Part shown: piece after piece, positions 1-8,705 of the stretch
Layout: each line of letters begins with the position of its first letter
Position numbering within the stretch: the first letter of the stretch is position 1
Source: an uncultured Mailhella sp.
GTDB taxonomy: Bacteria; Desulfobacterota; Desulfovibrionia; Desulfovibrionales; Desulfovibrionaceae
Assembly: GCF_905187505.1 (NCBI RefSeq)
Contig: NZ_CAJJIC010000026.1
Span: 1-25,219 of the forward strand
Reading direction: 5' to 3'
Length of the DNA stretch: 25,219 bases
Made by a program: the position numbers and the translations under genes
The notes under the pieces: model-generated
Database searches by the model: none
What the model saw: the letters and a program-made list of their open reading frames with translations, nothing else
What the model was told of the DNA's origin: nothing

Positions 1-660
1 AAAATTTTGAAAAATTTTCCCTCCTTCCCCCGCGCCCCCATCCTCCTTTCAAAACTTTTCATCAGGGGAAGCAGAAGACCGGAAAACAGAAAGCGGCCGT
101 GCCGCAGCCAAGGGGCGGAAACGCGGAGGCCGCCACAGAAAAAGCCCGGCGCAACGCGGGAACGCAGAGGAAAAAGCGATGAATGCGCCCGGACGGGAAT
201 GACGACGCCTCCGTCCGACAGACAACGCTCACAGGGTGCGGATGGTGGTCTCGAGCCGTCGGGAACGACAAGGCTCCCGTCCGACATTCAATTTTCAAGG
301 AAAAGGCCGCCTTCCGGCAGGCACGACCGTGCGGGAAAGCGGCGGCACGGCGTCGCCAAGGCTCGACGCCGCGGCCTGTCCTCGAACAAGGAAGAGGCAA
401 AGACGCTCAACGCCCCGCATCGTGTTCCTTTTTTCCCCGAAACTGCGGGAGGAAACAGGACGTTCCGTGCCGGAGCTCCGGGGAAGGCGTCCGTCGAGGA
501 CGGACATGGCACGGTTGAAGAAGAACGTATCGCGGCCGAAAATCCCGGCCGGGGGAAAACGTGTTCTCCGTGCCGTCCTGCCGCGGCGTGTCGGGACAAA
601 TATCCGGCCCGGGGAAACACGCAGGCAGAACGGCGCCCGCAGGAGGACAGAAAAAGGCGC
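1..660. other. Gene-poor stretch, degenerate repeats and hairpins
   Basis: No frame here gives a protein I can recognise. Open frames on both strands are rich in Arg, Pro, Gly and Ser, lack convincing ribosome binding sites and do not show the codon preference of the neighbouring genes. The stretch holds an imperfect 29-nt direct repeat (192-220 and 258-286, 23 of 29 identical by eye, period 66). It also holds a perfect hairpin GTCCGTC-gag-GACGGAC (489-505). It lies downstream of the DUF3467-like gene and beyond that gene's terminator. A gene fragment entering from the left edge cannot be excluded. Confidence 0.5.
192..286. repeat. Imperfect 29-nt direct repeat, two copies
   Basis: Copy 1 (192-220) and copy 2 (258-286) align without gaps with about 6 mismatches and end in the identical CCGTCCGACA. 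Each copy can also fold on itself (GACGG...CCGTC in copy 1, GTCGG...CCGAC in copy 2). The function is unknown. Confidence 0.45.
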
Positions 661-702
661 AAAAAAACGGACACAACGCGCGCGTTTGCGCCGTCATGTC
701 CG
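661..702 (-). terminator. Intrinsic terminator of the DUF3467-like gene
   Basis: Read on the minus strand, CGGACA (702-697) pairs with TGTCCG (673-668) and is followed directly by seven T (667-661). The loop itself contains a self-complementary AACGCGCGCGTT. It lies about 25 nt past the stop codon of the gene at 726-1034, which supports that gene being real and on the minus strand. Confidence 0.7.
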
Positions 703-725
703 CTCATGGGGCCACAGGATCGTCT

Positions 726-1034
726 CTATCCGTTCTTCCCGTCTTCAGCCGGAGCTGCGGGCATGATCGGGCCGAAACGCTCCTCATATTCCTGCAGCGT
801 GCGGATGAGCGTCGCGGCAAGACGGCGGGCGCTCTGCGGGGTCATGGCCATGCGGTCCTGCATTTCCACGACCAGCGTGCCGGCCGACCCGTCGTCCGGA
901 GCGGCTTCCATGCGGCTCACGCCGAACGTCAGAAAGACCTCTCCTTCCGCATAGCGGCTCTGGAAGGCGTTGACGTAGGCGGTGCGGATGCTGGCGGCCT
1001 CCACGTGCAGGCCGATGTTCTGAGTTTCTGCCAT
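726..1034 (-). CDS. DUF3467-family small protein
   Basis: This is a 102-residue acidic soluble protein that I assign to the DUF3467 family, whose function is not known. It starts MAETQNIGLHVE and has the family-like pattern of a conserved Tyr-x-Asn (YVNAF), a short beta segment (VFLTFGVSR), a second strand (TLVVEMQDRMAMTP) and a C-terminal helix (SARRLAATLIRTLQEYEERFG). I chose the ATG at 1034 because GAGGAG lies just upstream of it. The frame stays open up to 1163, but the extra residues look non-coding. It has no signal peptide or membrane span. It stands alone with its own terminator at 661-702. The strands resemble those of proteins proposed to sense or bind partners, but I cannot give a role. 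The gene call is firm; the family assignment is moderate. Confidence 0.7.
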   Translation of the reverse strand: MAETQNIGLHVEAASIRTAYVNAFQSRYAEGEVFLTFGVSRMEAAPDDGSAGTLVVEMQDRMAMTPQSARRLAATLIRTLQEYEERFGPIMPAAPAEDGKNG

Positions 1035-1390
1035 GATGCGTCTCCTCAACGTGACTTGTCTGCCCGTTTCTTTCTCAAACTTTCCGCAGGCCGGACAGAT
1101 GCCGCGAAAAGCATGATGTCTGTCGAATGTCCCGGCCCATGCGAAAAAGCCCGCGCCTGCCAAAACACGCCTCCGACGTTCCGCCCCTCACCGGCAGGCA
1201 TTGCGCCGGACTCCGTCCGGTTCCGCAAGGCCTCCGCGCGCAGCCGGGCACGACGCCGCCAAGCCCCCGCAAGGCTACTATGCCCCGTTCTCCGGCGCAA
1301 GGCCGTGAAACACTCCCCGGCGCTTTGCCGACCGGCGCTCCCCGGGGCCCCGAAAAGAAAGCCGAACGAAGCCTTCCGAGCCCCCCTTCT

Positions 1391-1505
1391 GCGCCTTCCT
1401 CAGAAAAACGGCACGTTCCGGCCCCCGGCGCAAAAACGCGAACGGCGCCCCTCCCGGCCCCGGAGGGTCGACGATGCTCCCCGAAACGCTTTCCTCCGCC
1501 TGGTC
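1391..1505 (-). repeat. Degenerate duplicated segment, copy 1
   Basis: It shares with 1983-2105, in the same order, an exact 18-mer gcgccttcctcagaaaaa (1391-1408), an exact 14-mer cgacgatgctcccc (1469-1482) and a third block tttc-t-tccgcctg-type (1490-1502). Spacing between the blocks is nearly kept (78 versus 81 nt for the first two). The strand is arbitrary. Confidence 0.6.
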
Positions 1506-1982
1506 CCGCCGTCCGCCCTGCGCACAACGGCGATGCCGTCCGTTTTGCCGCAGCGCTTTTCCGAAAGCAAAAACGACCATAGCAGCCCGAGATACGCCCG
1601 GCGCGCAAGCTCTCGCGCCGGACGGCTCCGGGCTCTGCGCATCACGACCTCTGATTCTGCCGACGCCTCAAAACGGTGCGGTTTAAAAAATTCCCGCATC
1701 GCTCCCCGCGCCTTGCCGGAAGATGCCTGTGTGTCCCTCACCCGGCAAGCCTGCCGGTTCCGAGGGGACGAATCAGGGGCCGGATGCTGTGTGCCCCCGG
1801 GCAAGCCGTCGTGCCCTTTCGAGCCTGCGGTTCTCCGAAAACACAACCACGAAAAAACGAAGACCGGAAAGCTCTCCGGCCCTTTTCCCTGTGGAAGAAA
1901 CACCGCTCCCGCACTGCTTTGAACGTCGTCTTTCCGTCACGAAACAGGCACGGCGGAAACTTCCGCCCGCCCCTCTTCCACC

Positions 1983-2105
1983 GCGCCTTCCTCAGAAAAA
2001 GCGACATTTTTCCTGCGCCAGGCATGACCCAAACGGGCCGCGAACCTTCAAATTCCGAAAAGCCGACGATGCTCCCCAGCATCACGCCCTTTCTTCCGCC
2101 TGAGT
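1983..2105 (-). repeat. Degenerate duplicated segment, copy 2
   Basis: This is the partner of 1391-1505. The 18-mer is at 1983-2000, the 14-mer at 2064-2077 and the third block at 2090-2102. In this copy the 14-mer forms part of a perfect hairpin GATGCT-cccc-AGCATC, which copy 1 has lost. Confidence 0.6.
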
Positions 2106-2268
2106 CTTGCTGCGCTCCCTGTCCTGCAAAAAACAGTGAGATCCGGCCCGCCATGCCGCACCGCAAGGAACGCGTCCCGATTTGTCGCCCCTCTCTTCGT
2201 GTCCGCCTCCGTGCTGCGAGGCTGTTTACGGCAAGATTCCAGAACCGCTTTTTCTCCCCCGAAGACGA

Positions 2269-2301
2269 CGAAAGGGATGCCCCTTTCGGGACATCCCTTT
2301 C
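2269..2301. other. Two mutually exclusive hairpins
   Basis: CGAAAGGG (2269-2276) pairs with CCCTTTCG (2281-2288) across ATGC. Alternatively GAAAGGGATG (2270-2279) pairs with CATCCCTTTC (2292-2301). The two structures share one arm, so only one can form at a time. It lies about 130 nt beyond the atpC stop and could be a back-up terminator or RNA 3'-end stabiliser for the atp transcript. No strong T-run follows on either strand. Confidence 0.45.
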
Positions 2302-2398
2302 TGTTATGTCTGTCAGCATGACGCCGGAACGCTGCTTTCTGCCGCGGCTCTCCCGGTTTTCATCGGGTTCTGCGGACAGAACGCACCTTCCTGAGCGG

Positions 2399-2433
2399 AA
2401 GAAAAACGCTCAGGCCGGCCGTCCGGCTCAGCG
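2399..2433 (-). terminator. Intrinsic terminator of the atp operon
   Basis: On the minus strand an interrupted stem (CGCT, then GCCGG, loop ACGG, CCGGC, then AGCG) is followed at once by TTTTTCTT (2406-2399). The left arm includes the atpC stop codon, so coding sequence and terminator overlap. The T-run is in turn the loop of a second inverted repeat, CTGAGCG (2391-2397) with CGCTCAG (2407-2413). Confidence 0.65.
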
Positions 2434-2826
2434 TCTGGCAACGCGGATGCGGGAAATGGCGCGGGCAAGAGCGAGCTCCGCCCTGTGCACATCCGTATCG
2501 GGCTGCGGGTCGGCCAGACGCTTTTCGGCGCGGGCCTTGGCCTGTTCGGCCCGATCCACGTCGATGTCGGCGGCCAGTTCGGCGGCTTCCGCCAGAATGG
2601 TCACCTTGTTGTCCGCGATCTGAGCGAATCCGCCGGATACGAAGACCCATTTCGTAGCACCGCCCTGACGATAGTACAGGTCGCCGATCTTCAGTGCGGA
2701 GAGCATGGCCGCATGGGAGGGCAGAAGGCCGAACTGGCCGTCCACGCCGCTTGCGCCCACATACTCCACGTCGGCCTGAAGCACGACCTTGTCGGGAGTG
2801 ACGATATCGAGACGAAGACCTTCCAT
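2428..2826 (-). CDS. atpC: ATP synthase F1 subunit epsilon
   Basis: This is the epsilon subunit of the F1Fo ATP synthase. It sits with gamma in the central stalk, couples rotation to catalysis and can inhibit ATP hydrolysis. The 132 residues match the usual 130-140. The N-terminal beta-sandwich is clear (LRLDIVTPDKVVLQADVEYV, then GQFGLLPSHAAMLSAL, a family signature), and the C-terminal helical hairpin (from about residue 88, DVDRAEQAKARAEKRL) is complete. The ATG at 2826 is preceded by AGAGGAG. It lies 12 nt after atpD and is the last gene of the operon, directly followed by the terminator at 2399-2433. Nothing is odd in the sequence. Confidence 0.95.
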   Translation of the reverse strand: MEGLRLDIVTPDKVVLQADVEYVGASGVDGQFGLLPSHAAMLSALKIGDLYYRQGGATKWVFVSGGFAQIADNKVTILAEAAELAADIDVDRAEQAKARAEKRLADPQPDTDVHRAELALARAISRIRVARR

Positions 2827-2838
2827 GGCGGTCTCCTC

Positions 2839-4251
<1,413 letters not shown>

Positions 4252-4263
4252 GCCCTAATGCTC

Positions 4264-5142
4264 CTACTGGCTTTGCTGCGCATTTGCGCCGCCAACGATG
4301 TCGATAAGTTCGTTGGTGATGGCAGCCTGACGGGTCTTGTTGTAAAGAAGCGTCAGAGAATTGGTCAGTTCGTCGCAGTTGCGCGTGGCGTTGTCCATGG
4401 CGGCCATGCGCGCTGCGTTTTCGCTGGCGGAGTTGTCGAGAAGTCCGCGATAGATCTGAACGTTCACGTACCGGGGCAGAAGTTCCGCCAGAAGAACCCC
4501 GACTTCGGGTTCATACAGGCATTCCGCCGCCGGCTTGCCGTCGTCCTCTTCCTTCGCGGCAGAGGTCACGGGCAGAAGCTCCATCTTCGTGGGAATCTGG
4601 CGCGTCATGCCCGCAAACTCGCTGTACACAAGGTAGACTTCATCGGCCTCGCCGCTTTCATAAAGCTGCGACACCTTTCCGCCCAGACGGGCCGCCAGGC
4701 GGAAATCGAAGGAACCCATGGCGTCTCCGTACGATTCGATGATCTCGTAGGAGGTCTTGCGCACCGCGTCGCGGCCTTTCCGGCCCACGCAGATGAACCG
4801 GACGGTCAGCCCCTCGTCGGTTCTGGCACGGGCCAGATCGAGAGCGGTCGATATCAGATTGACGTTGAAGCCCCCGCACAGGCCACGGTCGGAGGAAAGC
4901 AGCACGATGACCGCAGACTTGACCTCCTTGTGCACCTGAAGCAGCGGATGGGCCGCATCTTCCGTTCTGGCGGCAAGGTCGCCCAGCATCTCGCCGAACT
5001 TTTCCGCGTAGGGGCGGAAACACTCAATGCGGTTCTGGGCGCCGCGCAGCTTCGCCGAGGCGACCATTCCCATGGCCCTCGTGATCTGCTTTGTCTTGCC
5101 GACGCCAGCTATCTGGAGTTTTACATCTTTCAACGAAGGCAT
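4264..5142 (-). CDS. atpG: ATP synthase F1 subunit gamma
   Basis: This is the rotating central-stalk subunit. Its N- and C-terminal helices form the coiled coil inside the alpha3beta3 ring. At 292 residues it has the usual length. The N-terminus MPSLKDVKLQIAGVGKTKQI and the AMGMVASAKLRGAQ stretch are the family signature, and the C-terminal MAAMDNATRNCDELTNSLTLLYNKTRQAAIT helix is conserved. A GGGGG stretch before the ATG at 5142 serves as ribosome binding site and overlaps the end of atpA, which stops 3 nt earlier. The spacing suggests coupled translation. Confidence 0.96.
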   Translation of the reverse strand: MPSLKDVKLQIAGVGKTKQITRAMGMVASAKLRGAQNRIECFRPYAEKFGEMLGDLAARTEDAAHPLLQVHKEVKSAVIVLLSSDRGLCGGFNVNLISTALDLARARTDEGLTVRFICVGRKGRDAVRKTSYEIIESYGDAMGSFDFRLAARLGGKVSQLYESGEADEVYLVYSEFAGMTRQIPTKMELLPVTSAAKEEDDGKPAAECLYEPEVGVLLAELLPRYVNVQIYRGLLDNSASENAARMAAMDNATRNCDELTNSLTLLYNKTRQAAITNELIDIVGGANAQQSQ

Positions 5143-5145
5143 GAG

Positions 5146-6660
5146 TTACCCCCGCGCCTTGAAGGATACCTTGAACTCTTTGATGGCCGCGGAAAGACGC
5201 GCTTCCAGATCGTCGTCCAGCTTCTTGCGATCGCGGATATCGGCGAGGATATCGGGCTTTTCGGTACGAAGCATTTCCAGCATGCCGCCTTCAAAGGGCA
5301 GCACGTCCTTCACCTCGATGTCATCCAGGAAGCCGCGGGAAGCGGCGAAGATGGAGGCCACCTGCTCTTCCGTGGGCATGGGATGATACTGAGGCTGCTT
5401 GAGAAGCTCCGTCATGCGGGCGCCGCGATCGAGAATGGCCTTGGTGTCCTTGTCCAGATCGGAACCGAACTGGGCGAAGGCGGCCATTTCGCGGTAGTGG
5501 GCGAGGTCCAGACGCAGAGAGCCTGCAACCTGCTTCATGGCCTTGATCTGAGCGGCGCCGCCCACGCGGGACACGGAAATGCCCACGTTGATGGCGGGAC
5601 GGATGCCGGCGTTGAAGAGGTTGGTTTCCAGGAACACCTGACCGTCGGTGATGGAAATCACGTTGGTGGGGATGTAGGCGGAAACGTCGCCGGCCTGCGT
5701 TTCGATGACGGGCAGAGCCGTCAGGGAACCGGCGCCCAGCTCGTCGCTGAGCTTGGCCGCGCGTTCGAGCAGACGGGAATGCAGGTAGAACACGTCGCCG
5801 GGGAAGGCTTCACGTCCCGGAGGACGACGGAGCAGCAGGGACATCTGGCGGTAGGCCACGGCCTGCTTGGAAAGGTCGTCGTAAATGATGAGGGCGTGTT
5901 CGCCGTTGTCGCGGTAGTATTCGGCCATGGTGCAGCCGGAATACGGGGCGATGTACTGCAGAGGCGCGGATTCCGAAGCGGAGGCGGACACGATGGTGGT
6001 GTATTCCATGGCGCCGTGCTGACGCAGGGTTTCCGCAACAAGTGCGACGGTGGACTTCTTCTGGCCGATGGCCACGTAGAAGCAGTGCACGCCGGTGCCC
6101 TTCTGGGCGAGAATGGCGTCCACGCAGATGGCGGTCTTGCCCACCTGACGGTCGCCGATGATGAGCTCACGCTGACCGCGGCCGATGGGCGTGATGGCGT
6201 CGATGGCCTTGATGCCCGTGACCATGGGTTCGTGAACGCTCTTGCGCTGCATGATGCCGGGAGCTTTAAGCTCCACGGGACGGATTTCCGTGCTTTCCAC
6301 GGGGCCCAGTCCGTCGATGGGCTGGCCCAGAGGATTCAGCACGCGTCCTGCCACGGCGGGACCGACGGGCACCGAGAAGATGCGGCCGGTACGCTTGACC
6401 GGGTCGCCTTCCTTGATGCCGGTGTCGTCGCCGAGCAGGGCAACGCCGACATTGTCTTCTTCGAGGTTGAGCACCATGCCCATGAGTCCGCCGGGAAACT
6501 CCAGCAGCTCCATGGACATGGCATTCCGCACGCCGTACACGCGGGCGATGCCGTCGCCCACGTACATGACGGTGCCGGTCTCGCTCATTTCCACATGCTG
6601 GTCGTAGTTGCGGATCTGCTCCTCGATGATCTTTCCGATCTCTTCAGCCTTGATGTGCAT
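5146..6660 (-). CDS. atpA: ATP synthase F1 subunit alpha
   Basis: This is the non-catalytic nucleotide-binding alpha subunit of F1 and forms the hexamer with beta. At 504 residues it is full length. An N-terminal helix (residues 1-20) binds the delta/b peripheral stalk. The beta-barrel is followed by Walker A GDRQVGKT (169-176), where the more usual Thr is Val. The Arg-finger region SVSRVGGAAQIKAMKQVAG is present, followed by the helical C-terminal domain. The ATG at 6660 lies 3 nt after the atpH stop. The gene sits in the standard order between delta and gamma. Confidence 0.98.
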   Translation of the reverse strand: MHIKAEEIGKIIEEQIRNYDQHVEMSETGTVMYVGDGIARVYGVRNAMSMELLEFPGGLMGMVLNLEEDNVGVALLGDDTGIKEGDPVKRTGRIFSVPVGPAVAGRVLNPLGQPIDGLGPVESTEIRPVELKAPGIMQRKSVHEPMVTGIKAIDAITPIGRGQRELIIGDRQVGKTAICVDAILAQKGTGVHCFYVAIGQKKSTVALVAETLRQHGAMEYTTIVSASASESAPLQYIAPYSGCTMAEYYRDNGEHALIIYDDLSKQAVAYRQMSLLLRRPPGREAFPGDVFYLHSRLLERAAKLSDELGAGSLTALPVIETQAGDVSAYIPTNVISITDGQVFLETNLFNAGIRPAINVGISVSRVGGAAQIKAMKQVAGSLRLDLAHYREMAAFAQFGSDLDKDTKAILDRGARMTELLKQPQYHPMPTEEQVASIFAASRGFLDDIEVKDVLPFEGGMLEMLRTEKPDILADIRDRKKLDDDLEARLSAAIKEFKVSFKARG

Positions 6661-6663
6661 GGC

Positions 6664-7215
6664 CTACTCACCCCTCTTGATGGATTCCCTGAGGTTGTCG
6701 AGCTGCGCGCGCAGGCTTGCGTCGTACACCTTGTCACCCACCCGGAAGACGATGCCTCCGATGATGGAAGGATCGATGACGTATTCAAGCTCAAGCTTGC
6801 GCTCTGTCTGCGATTCCAACTTGTTCTTGATGCTGTCCTTATGCGCGTCGTCCAGCTCCACGGCCGTGGTCACGACCCCGCGGGAAATGCCGCGGGCCTC
6901 GTCGAGCATGACCGAAAAATCCGCCGCAATGGCGGGAAGAAGCGGCAGCCGGCCCTTGTCGGCCAGAAGCGCACAAAAACGTTGTTCCACGGCGCCGCCG
7001 CCCGCCACATCCAGCAGGGACAGCACCACTTTCTTCTTCTCTTCCGTGGAGAGGACGGGATTGCGAAAAGCCTCGGCCAGCCGGGGGGTCTTTTCCACTG
7101 CCTCGCCCAGAGCACTCAGAGACGCTCCATAGCGTTCCAATTCCGCCATGCCCGCCTCTTTCCCGAGGGAAAAGAGCGCCGAGGCATAGCGCCGGGACAC
7201 GACATTGCCGATCAC
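6664..7215 (-). CDS. atpH: ATP synthase F1 subunit delta
   Basis: This is the peripheral-stalk subunit delta (OSCP type), which links the top of F1 to the b subunits. The 183 residues fit the family. The N-terminal helical domain opens with VSRRYASALFSLGKEAGM and the C-terminal beta domain contains ELEYVIDPSIIGGIVFRVGDKVYDASLR, both characteristic. The chosen start is a GTG at 7215 that overlaps the TGA of atpF (GTGA at 7212-7215), implying coupled translation. AAGGTGG lies about 8 nt upstream. An in-frame GTG a few codons inside is an alternative start. Role and identity are secure; the exact start is less so. Confidence 0.94.
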   Translation of the reverse strand: MIGNVVSRRYASALFSLGKEAGMAELERYGASLSALGEAVEKTPRLAEAFRNPVLSTEEKKKVVLSLLDVAGGGAVEQRFCALLADKGRLPLLPAIAADFSVMLDEARGISRGVVTTAVELDDAHKDSIKNKLESQTERKLELEYVIDPSIIGGIVFRVGDKVYDASLRAQLDNLRESIKRGE

Positions 7216-7772
7216 TGCAGCACCACCTTGGTCAACGATTTGTCGATCAGTTTCTGATGCGTCGTGGCATCCAGCCTGTCGAGAAGGCTCTTTTCCACCT
7301 CCGCGACAATGGTTTCCGCCATACGTTCGCGGATGGCCTCAAGCTCAGCCTTGCCTTCCTGTTCCGCGCCCTTCTTCGCCTGCTCCACGATGTGTGCAGC
7401 CTGCTTTTCGGCATCGGACACGATGGCGTCTCTGATGCGTTCCGCCTGCGCGCGGCCTTCATCCAGAAGCTTCGCGCATTCCGCTTCCACGTCGGCTATC
7501 TGACGTTCGACCTCGGCAAGCCGGGCCTCGGCCTCCTGCTTGCGTCTGGCCAGATCGTCCATTTCCTGAACGATCTCCTCACGGCGACCCGTGAAGAATT
7601 TTTTGATGAGCTTGCCCGCCGCGTACCAGATGATGCCGACGAAGATGGCGGCGTTGATCACGCGGAGCAGAAAGTCACCCCACGGCAGGGAGTGCCCGTC
7701 GCTCGCGGATGCGATCTGGCAGGAAATCAGGACCAGAGCGCAGGCCGTCACTATACCATAGATTCTTTGCAC
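7212..7772 (-). CDS. atpF: ATP synthase Fo subunit b
   Basis: This is a peripheral-stalk b subunit that anchors in the membrane and runs up to F1 as a long coiled coil. The 186 residues are a little long for b. Residues about 4-20 form a signal-peptide-like hydrophobic stretch ending in ASASDG, followed by the true anchor at about 33-52 (FLLRVINAAIFVGIIWYAAG). From residue 60 onward it is a charged helix typical of the b dimer. The start is a GTG at 7772 with AAGGAG six nt upstream. It follows atpF' by 24 nt and overlaps atpH by 4. The cleavable-looking N-terminal extension, which I believe is shared with relatives in delta-proteobacteria, may route the protein through the Sec system. Confidence 0.93.
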   Translation of the reverse strand: MQRIYGIVTACALVLISCQIASASDGHSLPWGDFLLRVINAAIFVGIIWYAAGKLIKKFFTGRREEIVQEMDDLARRKQEAEARLAEVERQIADVEAECAKLLDEGRAQAERIRDAIVSDAEKQAAHIVEQAKKGAEQEGKAELEAIRERMAETIVAEVEKSLLDRLDATTHQKLIDKSLTKVVLQ

Positions 7773-7796
7773 GCCGTTCTCCTTGCTGCGATGATG

Positions 7797-8213
7797 CTAG
7801 CCAAGCATGGCCTTGAGGGCAACCTGAACGAAATCCCCCACTCTGCCGTCGAGTTCGCGCCTGGCCTCCGCGCTCTCCGCGCGGACACGCTCGGCGGCGG
7901 CTCGATGGATGGCGCGGGCCTCGTCGCCCGCCTCGTTGATGCGGGCCTGGGCGCTTTCTTCCGCGGCGGCCTTCATGCTCTTGCGCACTGCCGCCACTTC
8001 CGCGCGGGCCTTTTCAATGCGGGCGTTGTAACCTTCCATCTTGAGGCCTGCCTCTCCTTCCAGAGAACCGGCGGCGCCTCTCAGTTCATCGTTCTGCGCG
8101 CGACGACGGGCAATGATGCCGCGCACCGGGCGAACGATGAGGTAATTTATGATCGCAAGGGCGATCAAAAAATTCACCAACTGAATCAGGAGGGTTATGT
8201 CGATATTGATCAT
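7797..8213 (-). CDS. atpF': ATP synthase Fo subunit b' (second b-type subunit)
   Basis: This is a second b-type stalk subunit (b'), expected to pair with AtpF as a heterodimer, as in photosynthetic bacteria and several sulfate reducers. The 138 residues start MINIDITLLIQLVNFLIALAI with one membrane anchor (about 5-27), then VRPVRGIIARRRAQ and a long charged helix. I prefer the ATG at 8213 because GGAGG lies 8 nt upstream. An in-frame TTG at 8228 would bury that ribosome binding site in the coding sequence. It is the first gene of the operon. Subunits a and c are not in this operon or window, so Fo must be completed from another locus. Confidence 0.92.
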   Translation of the reverse strand: MINIDITLLIQLVNFLIALAIINYLIVRPVRGIIARRRAQNDELRGAAGSLEGEAGLKMEGYNARIEKARAEVAAVRKSMKAAAEESAQARINEAGDEARAIHRAAAERVRAESAEARRELDGRVGDFVQVALKAMLG

Positions 8214-8319
8214 TCCGAGAACCTCCAACCGAAGCTGTAAAAAGGGGCCACTCTACCATTGCATTCTAAGCCCCCAAAGTTCTGCGCTCCTGAATTATTG
8301 GGAGTAGAATCATTTTTTT

Positions 8320-8348
8320 TAGCTACCCCGTTTTCCGCACTTTGTCAA
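8320..8348 (-). promoter_or_regulatory. Candidate sigma-70 promoter for the atp operon
   Basis: On the minus strand there is a perfect -35 TTGACA (8348-8343), a 17-nt spacer and a weak -10 TAGCTA (8325-8320), followed by an A-rich run. The -35 lies inside an 11-nt palindrome CTTTG-T-CAAAG (8340-8350). This predicts a leader of about 100 nt before atpF'. The poor -10 match limits confidence. Confidence 0.4.
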
Positions 8349-8436
8349 AGCCGACACGCTTTTTTTTCAAGAAATAAAGAGGTTCCGTCAGGTCTTTTGC
8401 ACAAAAAGTTACAAAATATGCGGACGGGTCATATCA

Positions 8437-8466
8437 TACCGGAAAGGCTCTTTCTTTTACCGGAAA
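8437..8466. repeat. Direct repeat TACCGGAAA, 21 bp apart
   Basis: Two exact 9-nt copies, at 8437-8445 and 8458-8466, lie exactly 21 bp apart start to start, which is two turns of B-DNA. They sit about 90-120 bp upstream of the candidate atp promoter. A regulator binding one face of the helix is possible but unproven. Confidence 0.35.
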
Positions 8467-8689
8467 TTCTCGAAACGACTCTTCGATGCGGACGGCGGGA
8501 GCCGCGACATTTCAGATTTCTTCTCCGTTTGGGCCGGATAAAAAATAAATAAAATTCTGTTAGCTCCTTTTTTCACGACAGGGGAATCTCCCCTTGCAAT
8601 GCATATCAACTATATGTTTTTCAACACTATTCAAGATAATCAACCGCACTTTGACACGCCAAAGCAAAAAAGTCCCGCCCAGAAACGAT

Positions 8690-8705
8690 TGTCACAATTC
8701 TGACA
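8690..8705. promoter_or_regulatory. CRP/FNR-like operator dyad
   Basis: TGTCACAATTCTGACA is a perfect dyad, TGTCA-N6-TGACA. The geometry (5-nt half sites, 6-nt spacer) is that of CRP/FNR-family sites, and TGTCA differs from the E. coli CRP half site TGTGA by one base. It overlaps a second small palindrome ATTGT-c-ACAAT (8688-8698). The nearest downstream gene is the atp operon, some 480 bp away on the minus strand. Confidence 0.35.

Larger units (their letters stand above)
1035..2398. other. 1.36-kb gap without a recognisable gene
   Basis: The gap lies between the DUF3467-like gene and the atp operon terminator. Open frames on both strands (for example minus 1738-2319 and plus 1676-2623) use many AGA, AGG, CGA, ATA and GGG codons and have no good ribosome binding site, unlike the neighbouring genes. 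The stretch is packed with short perfect hairpins, for example CCGGAC-tcc-GTCCGG (1207-1221), GGCGGAA-ac-TTCCGCC (1952-1967) and CCGGA...TCCGG (about 1864-1879). It also contains two collinear degenerate copies of a segment of about 120 nt (1391-1505 and 1983-2105). It could be decayed coding sequence or a repeat-bearing spacer; I see no intact gene. Confidence 0.55.

Noticed and set aside
62..707. Several overlapping frames on both strands at the left edge
   Set aside because: None has a ribosome binding site or recognisable motif. They overlap one another and the DUF3467 terminator.
1738..2319. 193-codon minus-strand frame in the atpC gap
   Set aside because: No ribosome binding site precedes the ATG, and codon use (AGA, AGG, CGA, ATA, GGG) is unlike neighbouring genes. 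The similarity to the frame at 1278-1580 is kept as a finding, not as a gene.
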